In this document: positions 18,080 through 27,322 of the stretch, piece by piece | Layout: every line of letters starts with the position of its first letter | How positions within the stretch are numbered: the first letter of the stretch is position 1 | From: Tenacibaculum singaporense | Lineage (GTDB): Bacteria > Bacteroidota > Bacteroidia > Flavobacteriales > Flavobacteriaceae | DNA length: 64,000 bases | NCBI RefSeq assembly: GCF_003867015.1 | Contig: NZ_CP032548.1 | Span: forward strand, 1,059,001-1,123,000 | Reading direction: 5' to 3' | The notes under the pieces: model-generated | Seen by the model: the letters and a program-made list of their open reading frames with translations, nothing else | The model's database searches: none | What the model was told of the DNA's origin: nothing | Program-made: the position numbers and the translations under genes

Positions 18080-18814
18080 TTATACTTCTTTATAAACCTC
18101 CTCAAAAGGAATTCTAAAACGATCCCCATACACTCCTTCAGGTTTACGGATTCCGCAAGAAACAATCATATTAATTTCTGTACCAAAAGGTAACCCCAGC
18201 AAACGTTTTACACGCCAAGTATCAGAACCTTCCATAGGGCAAGTGTCGTAACCTTCAGCAGCCATTGAGAGGATGAATGTTTGTGCTGCTAATCCACAGG
18301 TTTTATGTGTCACTACACGCATATCACTATTGCGAACTTCACGATAAATAGGTCGGAAAAGTCCGACAACAAGAATCATTAAGTATTTAAGATAGCCAAA
18401 AATCCCAAAAACATCAAAGTAGGTAAACGGAATCAATTTTCCGTAGTAGTTACGTGCTACTTTTTCTCGACTTCGTTGTTCCGATTTCGGATTGTTTTTT
18501 CCAAAAACTCTATCCATAAAAGCTAAGTTAGCTTTAGCGCGTTTACGCCATAAATCTTTACGAACCACAAAAACTACTAGTTGTTGTGCGGTTTTAGCAG
18601 CATTTTGATTAAAACATAAAGGAGCTATTTTGTCGATTGTTTCTTTTGAGGTGATATGATAAAATTCCCATAGTTGCATGTTGCTACTGGTAGGAGCTAA
18701 ACTAGCTTGTTCTAAACATTTTTTTACAACAGTAGTGTCTATAGGTTTTTCAGGATCATATACTCTTACTGAACGACGGTAGTTAACTGCTTCTGATACT
18801 GTTTTTTCACTCAT
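18080..18814 (-). CDS. Nitroreductase-family flavoprotein
   Basis: 244 residues. The N-terminal motif NYRRSVRVYDPEKPI contains the FMN-phosphate-binding RRS, and APTSSNMQLWEF is the usual second FMN-contact segment; the C-terminal CPMEG motif is also present. The enzyme reduces quinones, nitro compounds or related substrates with NAD(P)H. It has an extra hydrophobic stretch (YFDVFGIFGYLKYLMILVV) that could attach it to a membrane surface. It lies between the ALDH gene and the small membrane-protein gene on the same strand. Confidence 0.88.
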   Translation of the reverse strand: MSEKTVSEAVNYRRSVRVYDPEKPIDTTVVKKCLEQASLAPTSSNMQLWEFYHITSKETIDKIAPLCFNQNAAKTAQQLVVFVVRKDLWRKRAKANLAFMDRVFGKNNPKSEQRSREKVARNYYGKLIPFTYFDVFGIFGYLKYLMILVVGLFRPIYREVRNSDMRVVTHKTCGLAAQTFILSMAAEGYDTCPMEGSDTWRVKRLLGLPFGTEINMIVSCGIRKPEGVYGDRFRIPFEEVYKEV

Positions 18815-18864
18815 TTATTATGGTGTCTTGATTCTTGTGTCTGATTGTCTTTTGTCTAACAAAA

Positions 18865-20238
18865 CTATCCCAGTTTCATTAAGGTTTTTAATTGTTGTAG
18901 TTTTCCTTTGTATGGGGCATATCGAGTAGGAACATCCAGCCAAGTACCGCGAGAAACCACTCCTTTATGATGAGAAAACGTATCAAAAGTTTTCTTTCCA
19001 TGATAAGCACCTATACCACTTTCACCTACACCACCAAAAGGCAGTCTGTGATTGGCAAAATGAACCGTGGTGTCGTTTATGGTTCCGCCTCCAAATGAAA
19101 AGCGTTGCATCATTTTTTTAGCAAATGAGTTTCGATTGGTAAATACATATAAAGCCAAAGGTTTGTCGTATTTAGCAGTGATTTTTTCAATATCTACTTC
19201 GTTTTCGTAAGAAATTAGCGGGAAAATAGGCCCAAAAATCTCACCTTTCATAACTTCACTATCCAAATTAGGTTCGTCAATTAATGTAGGAGCAATGTAG
19301 CGACCGTCTCTATCAGTTTGTCCGCCAATCACACACTTTTCATTTTCTAGCATCAAAGCTAGCCTATCAAAGTTCTTAGTGTTTACTATGCGTGAGAAAT
19401 CAGGAGAGTTTTGAGGGTTTTCTCCGTAAGCTCTAAAAATCTCTTCTTTAAACTGTTGTATAAATTGTTCTTTAATTGAGGTGTGAATAAGTAAATAATC
19501 AGGAGCAATACAAGTTTGTCCGCCGTTGATAAATTTTCCCCAAACCAAACGTTTTGCTGCCAATTTAATATTGGCTGTTTCATCAATAATACATGGACTT
19601 TTTCCTCCTAATTCTAAGGTAACAGGAGTTAAATGATTGGCAGCAGCTTTGGCAACAATTTTACCTACAGGAACACTACCTGTAAAGAAAATATAATCCC
19701 AACGTTGCGCTAGCAATTCTGTAGAAACGTCAACACCACCTTCTACCACAGCTACGTGATTTTTATCAAATACAACTTCAATAATTTCTTTGGTAATTTT
19801 ACTTGTATGCGGTGTCAACTCTGAAGGTTTTAAAACAACTGTATTTCCTGCTGCAATAGCACCTAATAATGGTGCGAATGCTAGTTGATACGGGTAATTC
19901 CAAGGAGCGATGATAAGTACAGTTCCGTAAGGTTCTTTATAAATTTTTGCAGAGGACGGAAAATTTAGTAACGACGGTAATACACGTTGAGGTTTGCTCC
20001 AAGAGTGTATATTTTTTATAGCCATTTTTAATTCCGCTAACACAATAGAAGTTTCGGTCATTACTGCTTCGTATTCCGGTTTTTTAAAGTCATCGTGTAG
20101 TGCTTTTATGATGTCTTTTTCTCTTGTAATAAGCTCTTTTTGTAATCTTTTTAAGGCACTTTTTCTAAAAGAAATATCTTTGGTTTGTTGAGTAGCAAAA
20201 TAGTTTTTTTGCGACTGAACCAATTCGGGAATATTCAT
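18865..20238 (-). CDS. Aldehyde dehydrogenase (fatty/aryl aldehyde type)
   Basis: 457 residues of the ALDH superfamily, in the short-form class that includes membrane-associated fatty-aldehyde enzymes. The catalytic cysteine is in GGQTCIAPDY (Cys243), the base in TLELGGKSP, and the NAD-site motif APWNYPYQLAFAPL is intact. It oxidises an aldehyde to the acid. It starts 3 bp after the AlkB-type monooxygenase stop, so the two act in sequence on one transcript, a natural pair for terminal alkane or fatty-chain oxidation. No alcohol dehydrogenase is nearby. Confidence 0.92.
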   Translation of the reverse strand: MNIPELVQSQKNYFATQQTKDISFRKSALKRLQKELITREKDIIKALHDDFKKPEYEAVMTETSIVLAELKMAIKNIHSWSKPQRVLPSLLNFPSSAKIYKEPYGTVLIIAPWNYPYQLAFAPLLGAIAAGNTVVLKPSELTPHTSKITKEIIEVVFDKNHVAVVEGGVDVSTELLAQRWDYIFFTGSVPVGKIVAKAAANHLTPVTLELGGKSPCIIDETANIKLAAKRLVWGKFINGGQTCIAPDYLLIHTSIKEQFIQQFKEEIFRAYGENPQNSPDFSRIVNTKNFDRLALMLENEKCVIGGQTDRDGRYIAPTLIDEPNLDSEVMKGEIFGPIFPLISYENEVDIEKITAKYDKPLALYVFTNRNSFAKKMMQRFSFGGGTINDTTVHFANHRLPFGGVGESGIGAYHGKKTFDTFSHHKGVVSRGTWLDVPTRYAPYKGKLQQLKTLMKLG

Positions 20239-20241
20239 AAG

Positions 20242-21273
20242 CTATAAGTCTTGTATTTTTTTATTCATTATTGAAAACCATAATGGAGGAACCAAGGCAA
20301 CCAGCATCATACCTGGGTATCCTGTTGGTATTTGCGGACTTTCAGGCAGGGATTTTAAGAGCTGGTAATGTTTACTTCCGTTATAGTGATGGTCAGAGTG
20401 ACGAGATAAATTAAACAACATTAACATGCCAATTCTGTGATCAGAATTCCACGAATGAGTTCTTTTTACACGTTCATAACGACCTTTTTCGTTTTGTTTA
20501 CGTAGTAGTCCGTAATGTTCTATATAGTTTACAGTTTCAAGTAATAAAATTCCAAAAACAGCAGCGGCGATAAAAGCTAGTAATGTTTTTAATCCAAATA
20601 AAAAGAAAATACCTGCTAACAACAGTATGTTACAAAGTGTGTAGATGAGCATTCTGTTTTGTAGATGAAACCAACTTCTTCCAGAATTTTTTAAACGTAT
20701 ATTTTCTGCTTCCCAAGCTTGATAATAACTTTGAAAATGAGAACGAATCCAAAATAGGTAAACAATCTCATTTTTTCTGGCAGTCGCGGCATCTTTTGGA
20801 GTGGCTACATTCAAATGATGTCCTGCATTATGGTAGGGTAGAAAGTGAGTGTCCAATGAAGTTAATAATAAAATTTCTCCTAAAAGCTCATCAAAACGAT
20901 TGTTACGATGTCCCAATTCATGTCCAACATTAATACCAATAACGCCACATAGCAAGCCCATAGCTGAGATTTTTCCTATATATTCTAAGGTAGTTAATTG
21001 TGCATCTTTCATCATCCATAAAAACCATCCTAGGAAAACTAATTGGACAGGTACTGTCGCATATAAAATATAGGTGTAGAGCTTGTTTTCTTTTTCTTGC
21101 TCTTCTTGTTCTTTGTTAAAATTATTTTTATCTGGTTTAAAAAGTAATTCGAGAAGAGGAACTAAGCCGAAGAAAACAAGTAAAGGTAAGAGTGTTAACC
21201 ATCCCACATTTGTAAACGAAATGTAAACAGTGATTGGAAGTGTTAAAATTGCTAAAAATTTAAGAGCTTTCAT
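20242..21273 (-). CDS. alkB: Alkane 1-monooxygenase (AlkB-type membrane di-iron hydroxylase)
   Basis: 343 residues from the ATG at 21273 (MKALKFLAIL). A longer frame to 21321 would overlap the upstream gene and precede the first helix with an atypical sequence, so I reject it. About six transmembrane helices frame the histidine boxes HELGH, HNAGHH and RHSDHH; the segment NYIEHYGLLR is the signature that separates AlkB from fatty-acid desaturases. The enzyme hydroxylates the terminal carbon of alkanes. It needs rubredoxin and its reductase, which are not in the window. ALDH follows 3 bp later. Confidence 0.88.
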   Translation of the reverse strand: MKALKFLAILTLPITVYISFTNVGWLTLLPLLVFFGLVPLLELLFKPDKNNFNKEQEEQEKENKLYTYILYATVPVQLVFLGWFLWMMKDAQLTTLEYIGKISAMGLLCGVIGINVGHELGHRNNRFDELLGEILLLTSLDTHFLPYHNAGHHLNVATPKDAATARKNEIVYLFWIRSHFQSYYQAWEAENIRLKNSGRSWFHLQNRMLIYTLCNILLLAGIFFLFGLKTLLAFIAAAVFGILLLETVNYIEHYGLLRKQNEKGRYERVKRTHSWNSDHRIGMLMLFNLSRHSDHHYNGSKHYQLLKSLPESPQIPTGYPGMMLVALVPPLWFSIMNKKIQDL

Positions 21274-21302
21274 CTTGGGTGAAATTTGTCTAAATATACA
21301 AA

Positions 21303-21989
21303 TTACAAACAAGCATCCCAAACGGGGTCAGAAGGAGTTGGGGCAGTGATTTTAATAAGTTCTTTACTAACAGGATGCGTAAATTGAATTTTTCGAGCAT
21401 GTAAATGAATGCTTCCGTCTTTATTGCTTCTTTTAGCACCGTATTTTAAATCTCCTTTTATAATAGAGCCAATGTTAGAAAGCTGTACGCGAATTTGATG
21501 GTGACGTCCAGTTTCCAAGTCGACTTCTAATAATGAATAATTATCTAAATTTTTAAGTGTTTTGTAGTGAAGTATGGCTTTTTTACTTCCGTTAACTTCT
21601 TTAGTGTAAGCGGTCGATTTGTTATTTTTTGGATTCTTTTTTAAGTAATTTGTTAAGGTGTCGGTTGTTTTTTTAGGTTGCTGTTGAACCACTGCCCAGT
21701 ATGTTTTTTTAATGGTTTTGTCACGTAACATTTTGTTTAGTCGTTCTAAAGCTTTTGAAGTACGTGCGTAGATAACAATACCTGTAGTTGGACGGTCTAA
21801 TCGATGAACGGTTCCTAAAAATACGTTTCCGGGTTTGTTGTATTTATCCTTAATGTATTCTTTAACAACATCTAAAAGTGGTTTGTCGCCTGTTTTGTCA
21901 CCTTGCACTATATCACCTGCACGCTTATTAACCACTATAATGTGATTGTCTTCATGTAGAACTTGTAAGTTTTCTTTTGTAGAGTGCAT
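21303..21989 (-). CDS. RluA-family RNA pseudouridine synthase
   Basis: 228 residues. The signature HRLDRPTTGIVIYARTSKA carries the catalytic aspartate of the RluA/RluC/RluD branch. There is no N-terminal S4 domain, so it is of the short RluA type acting on rRNA or tRNA; the target uridine is not predictable. The conserved GRHHQIRVQLSNIG motif is also present. It lies between alkB and engB on the same strand. Confidence 0.92.
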   Translation of the reverse strand: MHSTKENLQVLHEDNHIIVVNKRAGDIVQGDKTGDKPLLDVVKEYIKDKYNKPGNVFLGTVHRLDRPTTGIVIYARTSKALERLNKMLRDKTIKKTYWAVVQQQPKKTTDTLTNYLKKNPKNNKSTAYTKEVNGSKKAILHYKTLKNLDNYSLLEVDLETGRHHQIRVQLSNIGSIIKGDLKYGAKRSNKDGSIHLHARKIQFTHPVSKELIKITAPTPSDPVWDACL

Positions 21990-22020
21990 TATTAATACTT
22001 CCCTTAAGGTATGGTGAAAA

Positions 22021-22632
22021 TTATTTAAAATTCTCCGCTACATCTTCGTTAACTTGATCAATAAAGTTTAAAAACTCATCTCGCCCCATTCCTGTAGAAG
22101 ACGAGGTAACAAAAGAAATTGGTAACTCCTCCCAGTAATTTAATAACTTCTTTTTGTAAGCGGTAATTTGTTTGTTGAGCTTAGAACTCCCTAGTTTGTC
22201 AGCTTTGGTAAAAACAATACAAAACGGAATGCGGTTTTCACCTAAAAACTGCATGAACTCCAAATCTATTTTCTGTGGATCGTGGCGAGAATCGATTAAA
22301 ACAAAAGTACAAACCAGCTGTTCACGTTCTTTAAAATAGTTTTCAATAAAAAATTGAAAAATTTGACGTTTCTTTTTAGAAACCTGTGCATAACCATATC
22401 CAGGAAGATCTACTAAAAACCATTCGTCATTAATTTTAAAATGGTTAATAAGTTGTGTTTTTCCTGGTTTACCAGAGGTTTTTGCCAAATCTTTACGCTC
22501 CATCAACATATTGATTAATGAAGATTTTCCGACATTTGAGCGGCCTATAAAAGCATACTCAGGTATTCTGTCTTTAGGAGCCTTGGTAACATTGCTGTTA
22601 CTCATTACAAATTCAGCAGATTTTATTTTCAT
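22021..22632 (-). CDS. engB: Ribosome biogenesis GTPase EngB/YihA (YsxC)
   Basis: 203 residues, one G domain. Walker A GRSNVGKSS, the G3 motif DLPGYGYAQVSK characteristic of this family, and TKAD (G4) are all intact. It acts in late assembly of the 50S subunit. It starts 24 bp after the alpha/beta hydrolase gene stop on the same strand; the same set lies in front of the dcw cluster in many Flavobacteriaceae. Confidence 0.96.
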   Translation of the reverse strand: MKIKSAEFVMSNSNVTKAPKDRIPEYAFIGRSNVGKSSLINMLMERKDLAKTSGKPGKTQLINHFKINDEWFLVDLPGYGYAQVSKKKRQIFQFFIENYFKEREQLVCTFVLIDSRHDPQKIDLEFMQFLGENRIPFCIVFTKADKLGSSKLNKQITAYKKKLLNYWEELPISFVTSSSTGMGRDEFLNFIDQVNEDVAENFK

Positions 22633-22656
22633 ACTATAATTAAGCTAGTTTAGCTG

Positions 22657-23421
22657 TTATATTTCGCGTTTAGAAAGCCACTCTTCTAAAATTTCATTAA
22701 ACTCTTCTGGTGTTTCCATCATAGCTGCATGTCCGCATTTGTCAATCCAGAATAAATCGGCATCAGGTAAAAGCTTTTTGAAATCTTCAGCAACTTCTGG
22801 TGGAGTAACGCTGTCTTGTTTTCCCCAAATTAAACAAGTAGGTTGTTTCATGTTGGGTAAATCTTTAGCCATGTTATGACGAATGGCGCTTTTAGCAATA
22901 GCTAATGTTCTAATCAAGGTGTTTCTGTCGTTAATAACTTCATATACTTGATCAACAAGTTCGTCTGTAGCAATAGCTTTATCGTAAAAAACATCTTGCG
23001 CTTTTTTTCTAACAAACTCTTTGTCTCCTCTCTTAGGGTAGCTATCACCCATTGAGTTTTCGTACAAACCTGAGCTACCAGTTAAAACTAATGCTTTAAC
23101 ATCTTCAGAATAGTGTTTTGTATAGTATAAAGCTATATGTCCGCCTAAAGAATTTCCTAATAGAGTAACATTTTTAAGTCCTTTGTACTCTATGAAATCA
23201 TGTAAAAATTTGGCTAAATTTTTTACGTTAGTTTTAAGGAGAGGTAATGTATATAAGGGTAATTCTGGAATAAAAACTTGATATCCTTTTTGTGAAAGAT
23301 GATTAAAAGTGGAGTCAAAATTACTTAAAGCACCCATTAGTCCATGAAGGATGATAATTGGGCTTCCTTCTCCTGCTTCAGCGTATGTAAATTTGTCTTC
23401 TTTCTTTAAAAATTCAGTCAT
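22657..23421 (-). CDS. Alpha/beta hydrolase
   Basis: 254 residues from the ATG at 23421 (MTEFLKKEDKFTY). The longer frame to 23448 starts within the -7 box TACATTTG at 23453-23446, so its ATG would lie upstream of the transcript. The nucleophile elbow is GNSLGGH, the oxyanion region HGLMGALSNF, and the catalytic histidine is in DKCGHAAMMETP. It belongs to the BioH/MhpC-like esterase group. Substrate unknown. The neighbouring mraZ is transcribed divergently. Confidence 0.88.
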   Translation of the reverse strand: MTEFLKKEDKFTYAEAGEGSPIIILHGLMGALSNFDSTFNHLSQKGYQVFIPELPLYTLPLLKTNVKNLAKFLHDFIEYKGLKNVTLLGNSLGGHIALYYTKHYSEDVKALVLTGSSGLYENSMGDSYPKRGDKEFVRKKAQDVFYDKAIATDELVDQVYEVINDRNTLIRTLAIAKSAIRHNMAKDLPNMKQPTCLIWGKQDSVTPPEVAEDFKKLLPDADLFWIDKCGHAAMMETPEEFNEILEEWLSKREI

Positions 23422-23445
23422 TATGTTTCTGATTTGACTTAACCA

Positions 23446-23453
23446 CAAATGTA
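23446..23453 (-). promoter_or_regulatory. -7 box TACATTTG of the alpha/beta hydrolase-engB operon
   Basis: A full match to TAnnTTTG on the minus strand. It fixes the hydrolase start to 23421 rather than 23448. Confidence 0.6.
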
Positions 23454-23556
23454 GTTCTTTTTTATTACTTTTTCATTTTTATTATTTCATCTGTGGTAGC
23501 GGTATAGAAGTCTTTTAGTATCAGTTTTTTAGCTTGAAAACCAAAACTTATTAACA

Positions 23557-23586
23557 ATGTGGTAAAAAGTGGTAAAAAGTGGTAAA
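23557..23586 (+). promoter_or_regulatory. Triple MraZ-type operator in front of the dcw cluster
   Basis: The tetramer GTGG occurs three times with an exact 10-bp period (23559, 23569, 23579) in the context GTGGTAAAAA. Direct repeats of this kind (AAAGTGG-like, one helical turn apart) are known operators of MraZ, whose gene starts 38 bp downstream. They end 8 bp before the -7 box, which places them over the -33 region and suggests autorepression. Confidence 0.75.
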
Positions 23587-23593
23587 TATTTTT

Positions 23594-23601
23594 TATTTTT
23601 G
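23594..23601 (+). promoter_or_regulatory. -7 box TATTTTTG of the mraZ/dcw promoter
   Basis: A full TAnnTTTG match just downstream of the GTGG repeats and 22 bp before the mraZ ATG. Confidence 0.6.
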
Positions 23602-23623
23602 ATGCAAACTATAGTTTCTTTAC

Positions 23624-24091
23624 ATGATAAATTTAATTGGAACATATGAGTGTAAGGTAGATGCTAAAGGAAGGTTGATGATGTCATCGGCGTTCAAGAA
23701 GCAGTTGTCTTCTGTGTTGCAAGAAGGTTTTGTGATTAAACGCTCTGTTTTTCAGTCTTGTCTGGAGTTGTATCCAATGCAAGAGTGGAATTTGATGATG
23801 GCAAAAATCAATAAACTAAATCGATTTGTAAAGAAAAATAATGATTTTATCAGAAGGTTTACAGCTGGTGTAAAGATGGTAGATGTAGATGCTTCAGGGA
23901 GGATATTGATTCCGAAAGATTTATGTCAGTTTGCGGGAATAGAAAAGCAGGTGGTGCTTTCTTCTGCTGTGAATATTATTGAAATTTGGGATAAGGATAA
24001 GTACGAAAAAGTAATTGATGATGCTGTTGTTGATTTTGCTGAATTAGCAGAAGAAGTAATGGGTAATACGGAAGCAGATGAGTTATCATAA
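23624..24091 (+). CDS. mraZ: Transcriptional regulator MraZ
   Basis: 155 residues with two SpoVT-AbrB beta-barrel repeats; each has the DxKGR/DASGR pattern (CKVDAKGRLMM and VDVDASGRILIP). It is the first gene of the dcw cluster and represses its own operon by binding repeated GTGG boxes, three of which are present upstream. It overlaps rsmH by 14 bp. Confidence 0.96.
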   Translation: MINLIGTYECKVDAKGRLMMSSAFKKQLSSVLQEGFVIKRSVFQSCLELYPMQEWNLMMAKINKLNRFVKKNNDFIRRFTAGVKMVDVDASGRILIPKDLCQFAGIEKQVVLSSAVNIIEIWDKDKYEKVIDDAVVDFAELAEEVMGNTEADELS

Positions 24092-24974
24092 TCCAGTTTT
24101 ATTGAAAGAAAGTGTGGATGCACTTAATATAAAGGAAGATGGGATTTATGTGGATGTTACCTTCGGAGGAGGGGGGCATTCTAGAGAAATATTAAGACGA
24201 TTAGGGGAAGAAGGAAAATTGTTTGCCTTTGATCAAGATCCAGATGCGCAACAAAATAAGATTGACGATCCGCGTTTTGTGTTGATTGGTGAGAATTTTC
24301 GATTCATATCGAGGTTTTTGCGTTTTTATGGTATTAGGAAAGTAGATGGGGTGTTGGCTGATTTAGGAGTGTCTTCGCATCAGTTTGATGAAGCAGAAAG
24401 AGGTTTTTCAACTCGTTTTGATGCAGATTTGGATATGCGAATGGATCAGAAATCTGAATTATCAGGAAAAAAAATAATCAATACCTATAGTGAGGAAGAT
24501 TTGGCGGATGTGTTGTTTTTGTATGGAGAATTACGAAATGCAAGAGCCTTAGCAAAAACCATTGTGGAGGCGAGAATTGATAGGGAGATTAAAACAAGTT
24601 TTGAGTTGAAAGAGGTGTTGCAAAGATTTTTGCCAAAGGCGAAAGAGCATAAAATATTGGCGCAAATTTTTCAAGCAATACGAATAGAGGTAAATCAAGA
24701 GTTGGAGGTGTTGAAAGAATTTTTACAGCAAATCCCAGACTTGTTGAATGAAGAAGGACGATTGAGTGTGATTTCGTATCACTCGTTAGAAGATAGGTTG
24801 GTGAAGCGATTTATAAGAACGGGTCTGTTTAGTGGTGAGCCAGAAAAAGACTTTTATGGTAATACCAGTGAGCCACTTAAAAAAGTTGGAAAAATGATTG
24901 TGCCAACAAAAGAAGAAATAAAAGAAAATAATAGAGCACGTAGTGCAAAACTAAGAATAGCAACATTAAAGTAA
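24078..24974 (+). CDS. rsmH: 16S rRNA (cytosine-1402-N4)-methyltransferase RsmH
   Basis: 298 residues. The S-adenosylmethionine site DVTFGGGGHSREIL and the motif VLADLGVSSHQFDEAERGFS are diagnostic. It methylates C1402 in the ribosomal P site. Its start overlaps mraZ and its stop overlaps the ftsL-like start by one base, so translation is coupled along the operon. Confidence 0.97.
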   Translation: MSYHNPVLLKESVDALNIKEDGIYVDVTFGGGGHSREILRRLGEEGKLFAFDQDPDAQQNKIDDPRFVLIGENFRFISRFLRFYGIRKVDGVLADLGVSSHQFDEAERGFSTRFDADLDMRMDQKSELSGKKIINTYSEEDLADVLFLYGELRNARALAKTIVEARIDREIKTSFELKEVLQRFLPKAKEHKILAQIFQAIRIEVNQELEVLKEFLQQIPDLLNEEGRLSVISYHSLEDRLVKRFIRTGLFSGEPEKDFYGNTSEPLKKVGKMIVPTKEEIKENNRARSAKLRIATLK

Positions 24975-25303
24975 TGTCTAAAGTCAGGAAGAATATATAC
25001 GATCTTTTAAGAGGAAGTTTTCTTACGGACGAAAGTTCATTTAAAAATTGGCGGATCTTAATTTTTGTTGTGGCGCTGTTGTTAATAATGATTTATAGCT
25101 CGCATAGTGCAGATGCAAAAGTAGTACAAATAGCTACACTTAATAAAAAGAAAAGAGAGTTGCGGGCTGAAGATGTAGATACGAGTACTGAGCTAATGAG
25201 AATGAAGTTAGAGAGCAGTATTCGAGATAAAGTAAAAAGTAAAGGGTTGTACCCTGCAAAAAAACCGCCCCAAAAAATAAAAGTAACATATAATAAAGAG
25301 TAA
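24974..25303 (+). CDS. ftsL: FtsL-like division protein
   Basis: 109 residues: a short cytoplasmic part, one transmembrane helix (about residues 27-43, ILIFVVALLLIMIYSS) and an extracytoplasmic helical segment that would form a coiled coil. Sequence identity to proteobacterial FtsL is low, and the call rests on topology, length and its position between rsmH and ftsI. It should bridge FtsB/FtsQ and FtsI/FtsW. Confidence 0.88.
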   Translation: MSKVRKNIYDLLRGSFLTDESSFKNWRILIFVVALLLIMIYSSHSADAKVVQIATLNKKKRELRAEDVDTSTELMRMKLESSIRDKVKSKGLYPAKKPPQKIKVTYNKE

Positions 25304-25309
25304 TATAAA

Positions 25310-27322
25310 ATGGTAGTAAAAAAAGGCATATTAAACAAACTCTACGTGGTTGTTGTTTTAATGACGCTTTTCTTTGTAGTTATCATTTTTAGACTTTTTA
25401 AGCTTCAATATGTAGAAGGGGATAAGTATAGAAAACTTTCTGAAGAAAAAACAGTTAAAAACGATACTATTTTTGCGAATAGAGGTAATGTGTATGCGGC
25501 AGACGGAAATTTGTTAGCAACTTCAATGTCAAAATTTACCATTCGTATGGATGTGGTAGCGGTGGATTCGGAAGTTTTTGAAAAAAATATCCGAGCACTT
25601 TCTGAGTCACTTTCTGGATTGTTAGGGAAACCAGCTAGTTATTATCAAAAAAGGTTACGTAATGCAAAAAAACGTAGAAACCGATATTTATTAATAGCTC
25701 GTAACGTAGGGTATAATGACTATGTAAAAATGAAAAGCTTCCCGATTTTTAATAGAGGAGTATATAGAGGAGGTTTTATAGCGGAGCAAAAAACAGTACG
25801 AGTACATCCTATAGGGAAAATTGCAGAACGTACTATTGGTTATGATGATTACAGAGGTGGTGCAGGAATTGAAGGTGCTTTCGCAGATTATATGCAAGGT
25901 GAAAATGGTTGGCGTTTAAAGCAAAAAATAGCTAAAGGACAATGGAAACCTATTAATGATGTAAATGAGAAGGAACCTGTAGATGGAAGTGATGTAATTA
26001 CTACAATAGATGTAAATATTCAGGACATTACACATCATGCTTTGTTAAGGCAGATGGAATATTTTGAAGCGGATCATGGTTGTGCTGTAGTGATGGAAGT
26101 AGAAACAGGTGAGATTAAAGCAATATCTAATTTAGGAAGAACTTCTAAAGGTAAATATTACGAAAAAAGAAACTACGCTGTTTGGGAAAGTCACGAGCCT
26201 GGATCAACTTTTAAGTTAGCTAGCTTAATGGTAGCACTAGAAGATAAAGTTGCAGATACTTCAACTGTGGTAGATTGTGAAAAGGGAAGGATTTACATTA
26301 ATAACCGAAAAGTAGAAGATAGTAAAAGAGGAGGGTACGGGAAAATATCATTAGGAAGAGTATTCGAGGTTTCTTCAAACGTAGGAATTGTAAAAACAAT
26401 ACAAAAACACTACGATAAAAACCCTAAAAAATTCACGGATAAGATCAAATCTTTTGGTTTAGATCAATTAACAGGTGTAAAAATAAAAGGAGAAGGAAAA
26501 CCTTATATACCAGAACCAACAGAAAAAAGTTGGAGTCCAATTTCATTAGAGTGGATGGCTTGGGGTTATGGAGTATCTCTTACACCATTACAAACATTAG
26601 CGTTTTATAATGCGGTAGCAAATAATGGAAAATTGGTAAAACCATACTTTGTTAAAGAGTTAAGAGTTGGAGGAAAAGTAGAAGAAAGCTTTGGTACAGA
26701 AGTGATAAAAGAAAAAATAGCATCACAAGAAACCTTAGATAAAGTCCGAAAAGTGATGGAGAATACTATAAAGTACGGAACAGGTAAAGGGATTTATTCA
26801 CCAAACTTTTCTATGGCAGGAAAAACAGGAACGGCCAAAAAATATATTCCAAGAACTAAAAATGCAAAGGGAGAGTACGAAGGAGGGTATTATTCAAATC
26901 AAAAATATGTAGCTTCTTTTGCAGGCTTTTTTCCGGCAGATGAACCAAAATACTCTTGCATTGTAGTAGTTCATAGTCCTAAAAAAGAAAAAGGATATTA
27001 CGGGGCTACGGTAGCTGCTCCTATATTTAAAGAAATAGCTCAAAAGATTTATACTTCAACAGCAATTAATAATCAGTTTGTTTCTGATGAAATTTCAGAG
27101 GAAGCCCTAGATAATGAATATCAAGAGTACTATCAAAAATTAAGGAAGTATAAAACAATTATGCCCAAAGTGATTGGTATGAGTGGAATGGATGCAGTTG
27201 CCTTGTTAGAGAATATGGGATTGAAAGTTAAATTTTCAGGAGTAGGAAAAGTAACAGAACAATCTGTAGAAAGAGGAGAGAAAGTCTCGAAAAGTACAAC
27301 GATATATTTAAAATTATCATAG
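25310..27322 (+). CDS. ftsI: Penicillin-binding protein 3 (FtsI) with C-terminal PASTA domain
   Basis: 670 residues. One transmembrane helix (about 10-30), a PBP dimerisation domain, then a transpeptidase domain with the active-site serine in GSTFK (Ser299), the SSN triad in VSSNVGIV, and KTGT (Lys505). A single PASTA domain (about residues 612-670, MPKVIGMSGMDAVALLENMG) ends the protein. It cross-links septal peptidoglycan. Its stop codon is directly followed by the TTG start of murE. Confidence 0.97.
   Translation: MVVKKGILNKLYVVVVLMTLFFVVIIFRLFKLQYVEGDKYRKLSEEKTVKNDTIFANRGNVYAADGNLLATSMSKFTIRMDVVAVDSEVFEKNIRALSESLSGLLGKPASYYQKRLRNAKKRRNRYLLIARNVGYNDYVKMKSFPIFNRGVYRGGFIAEQKTVRVHPIGKIAERTIGYDDYRGGAGIEGAFADYMQGENGWRLKQKIAKGQWKPINDVNEKEPVDGSDVITTIDVNIQDITHHALLRQMEYFEADHGCAVVMEVETGEIKAISNLGRTSKGKYYEKRNYAVWESHEPGSTFKLASLMVALEDKVADTSTVVDCEKGRIYINNRKVEDSKRGGYGKISLGRVFEVSSNVGIVKTIQKHYDKNPKKFTDKIKSFGLDQLTGVKIKGEGKPYIPEPTEKSWSPISLEWMAWGYGVSLTPLQTLAFYNAVANNGKLVKPYFVKELRVGGKVEESFGTEVIKEKIASQETLDKVRKVMENTIKYGTGKGIYSPNFSMAGKTGTAKKYIPRTKNAKGEYEGGYYSNQKYVASFAGFFPADEPKYSCIVVVHSPKKEKGYYGATVAAPIFKEIAQKIYTSTAINNQFVSDEISEEALDNEYQEYYQKLRKYKTIMPKVIGMSGMDAVALLENMGLKVKFSGVGKVTEQSVERGEKVSKSTTIYLKLS

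Noticed and set aside
23557-23586. CRISPR or generic tandem repeat
   Set aside because: The unit is only 10 bp, with three copies and no spacers; its position in front of mraZ fits MraZ operators.
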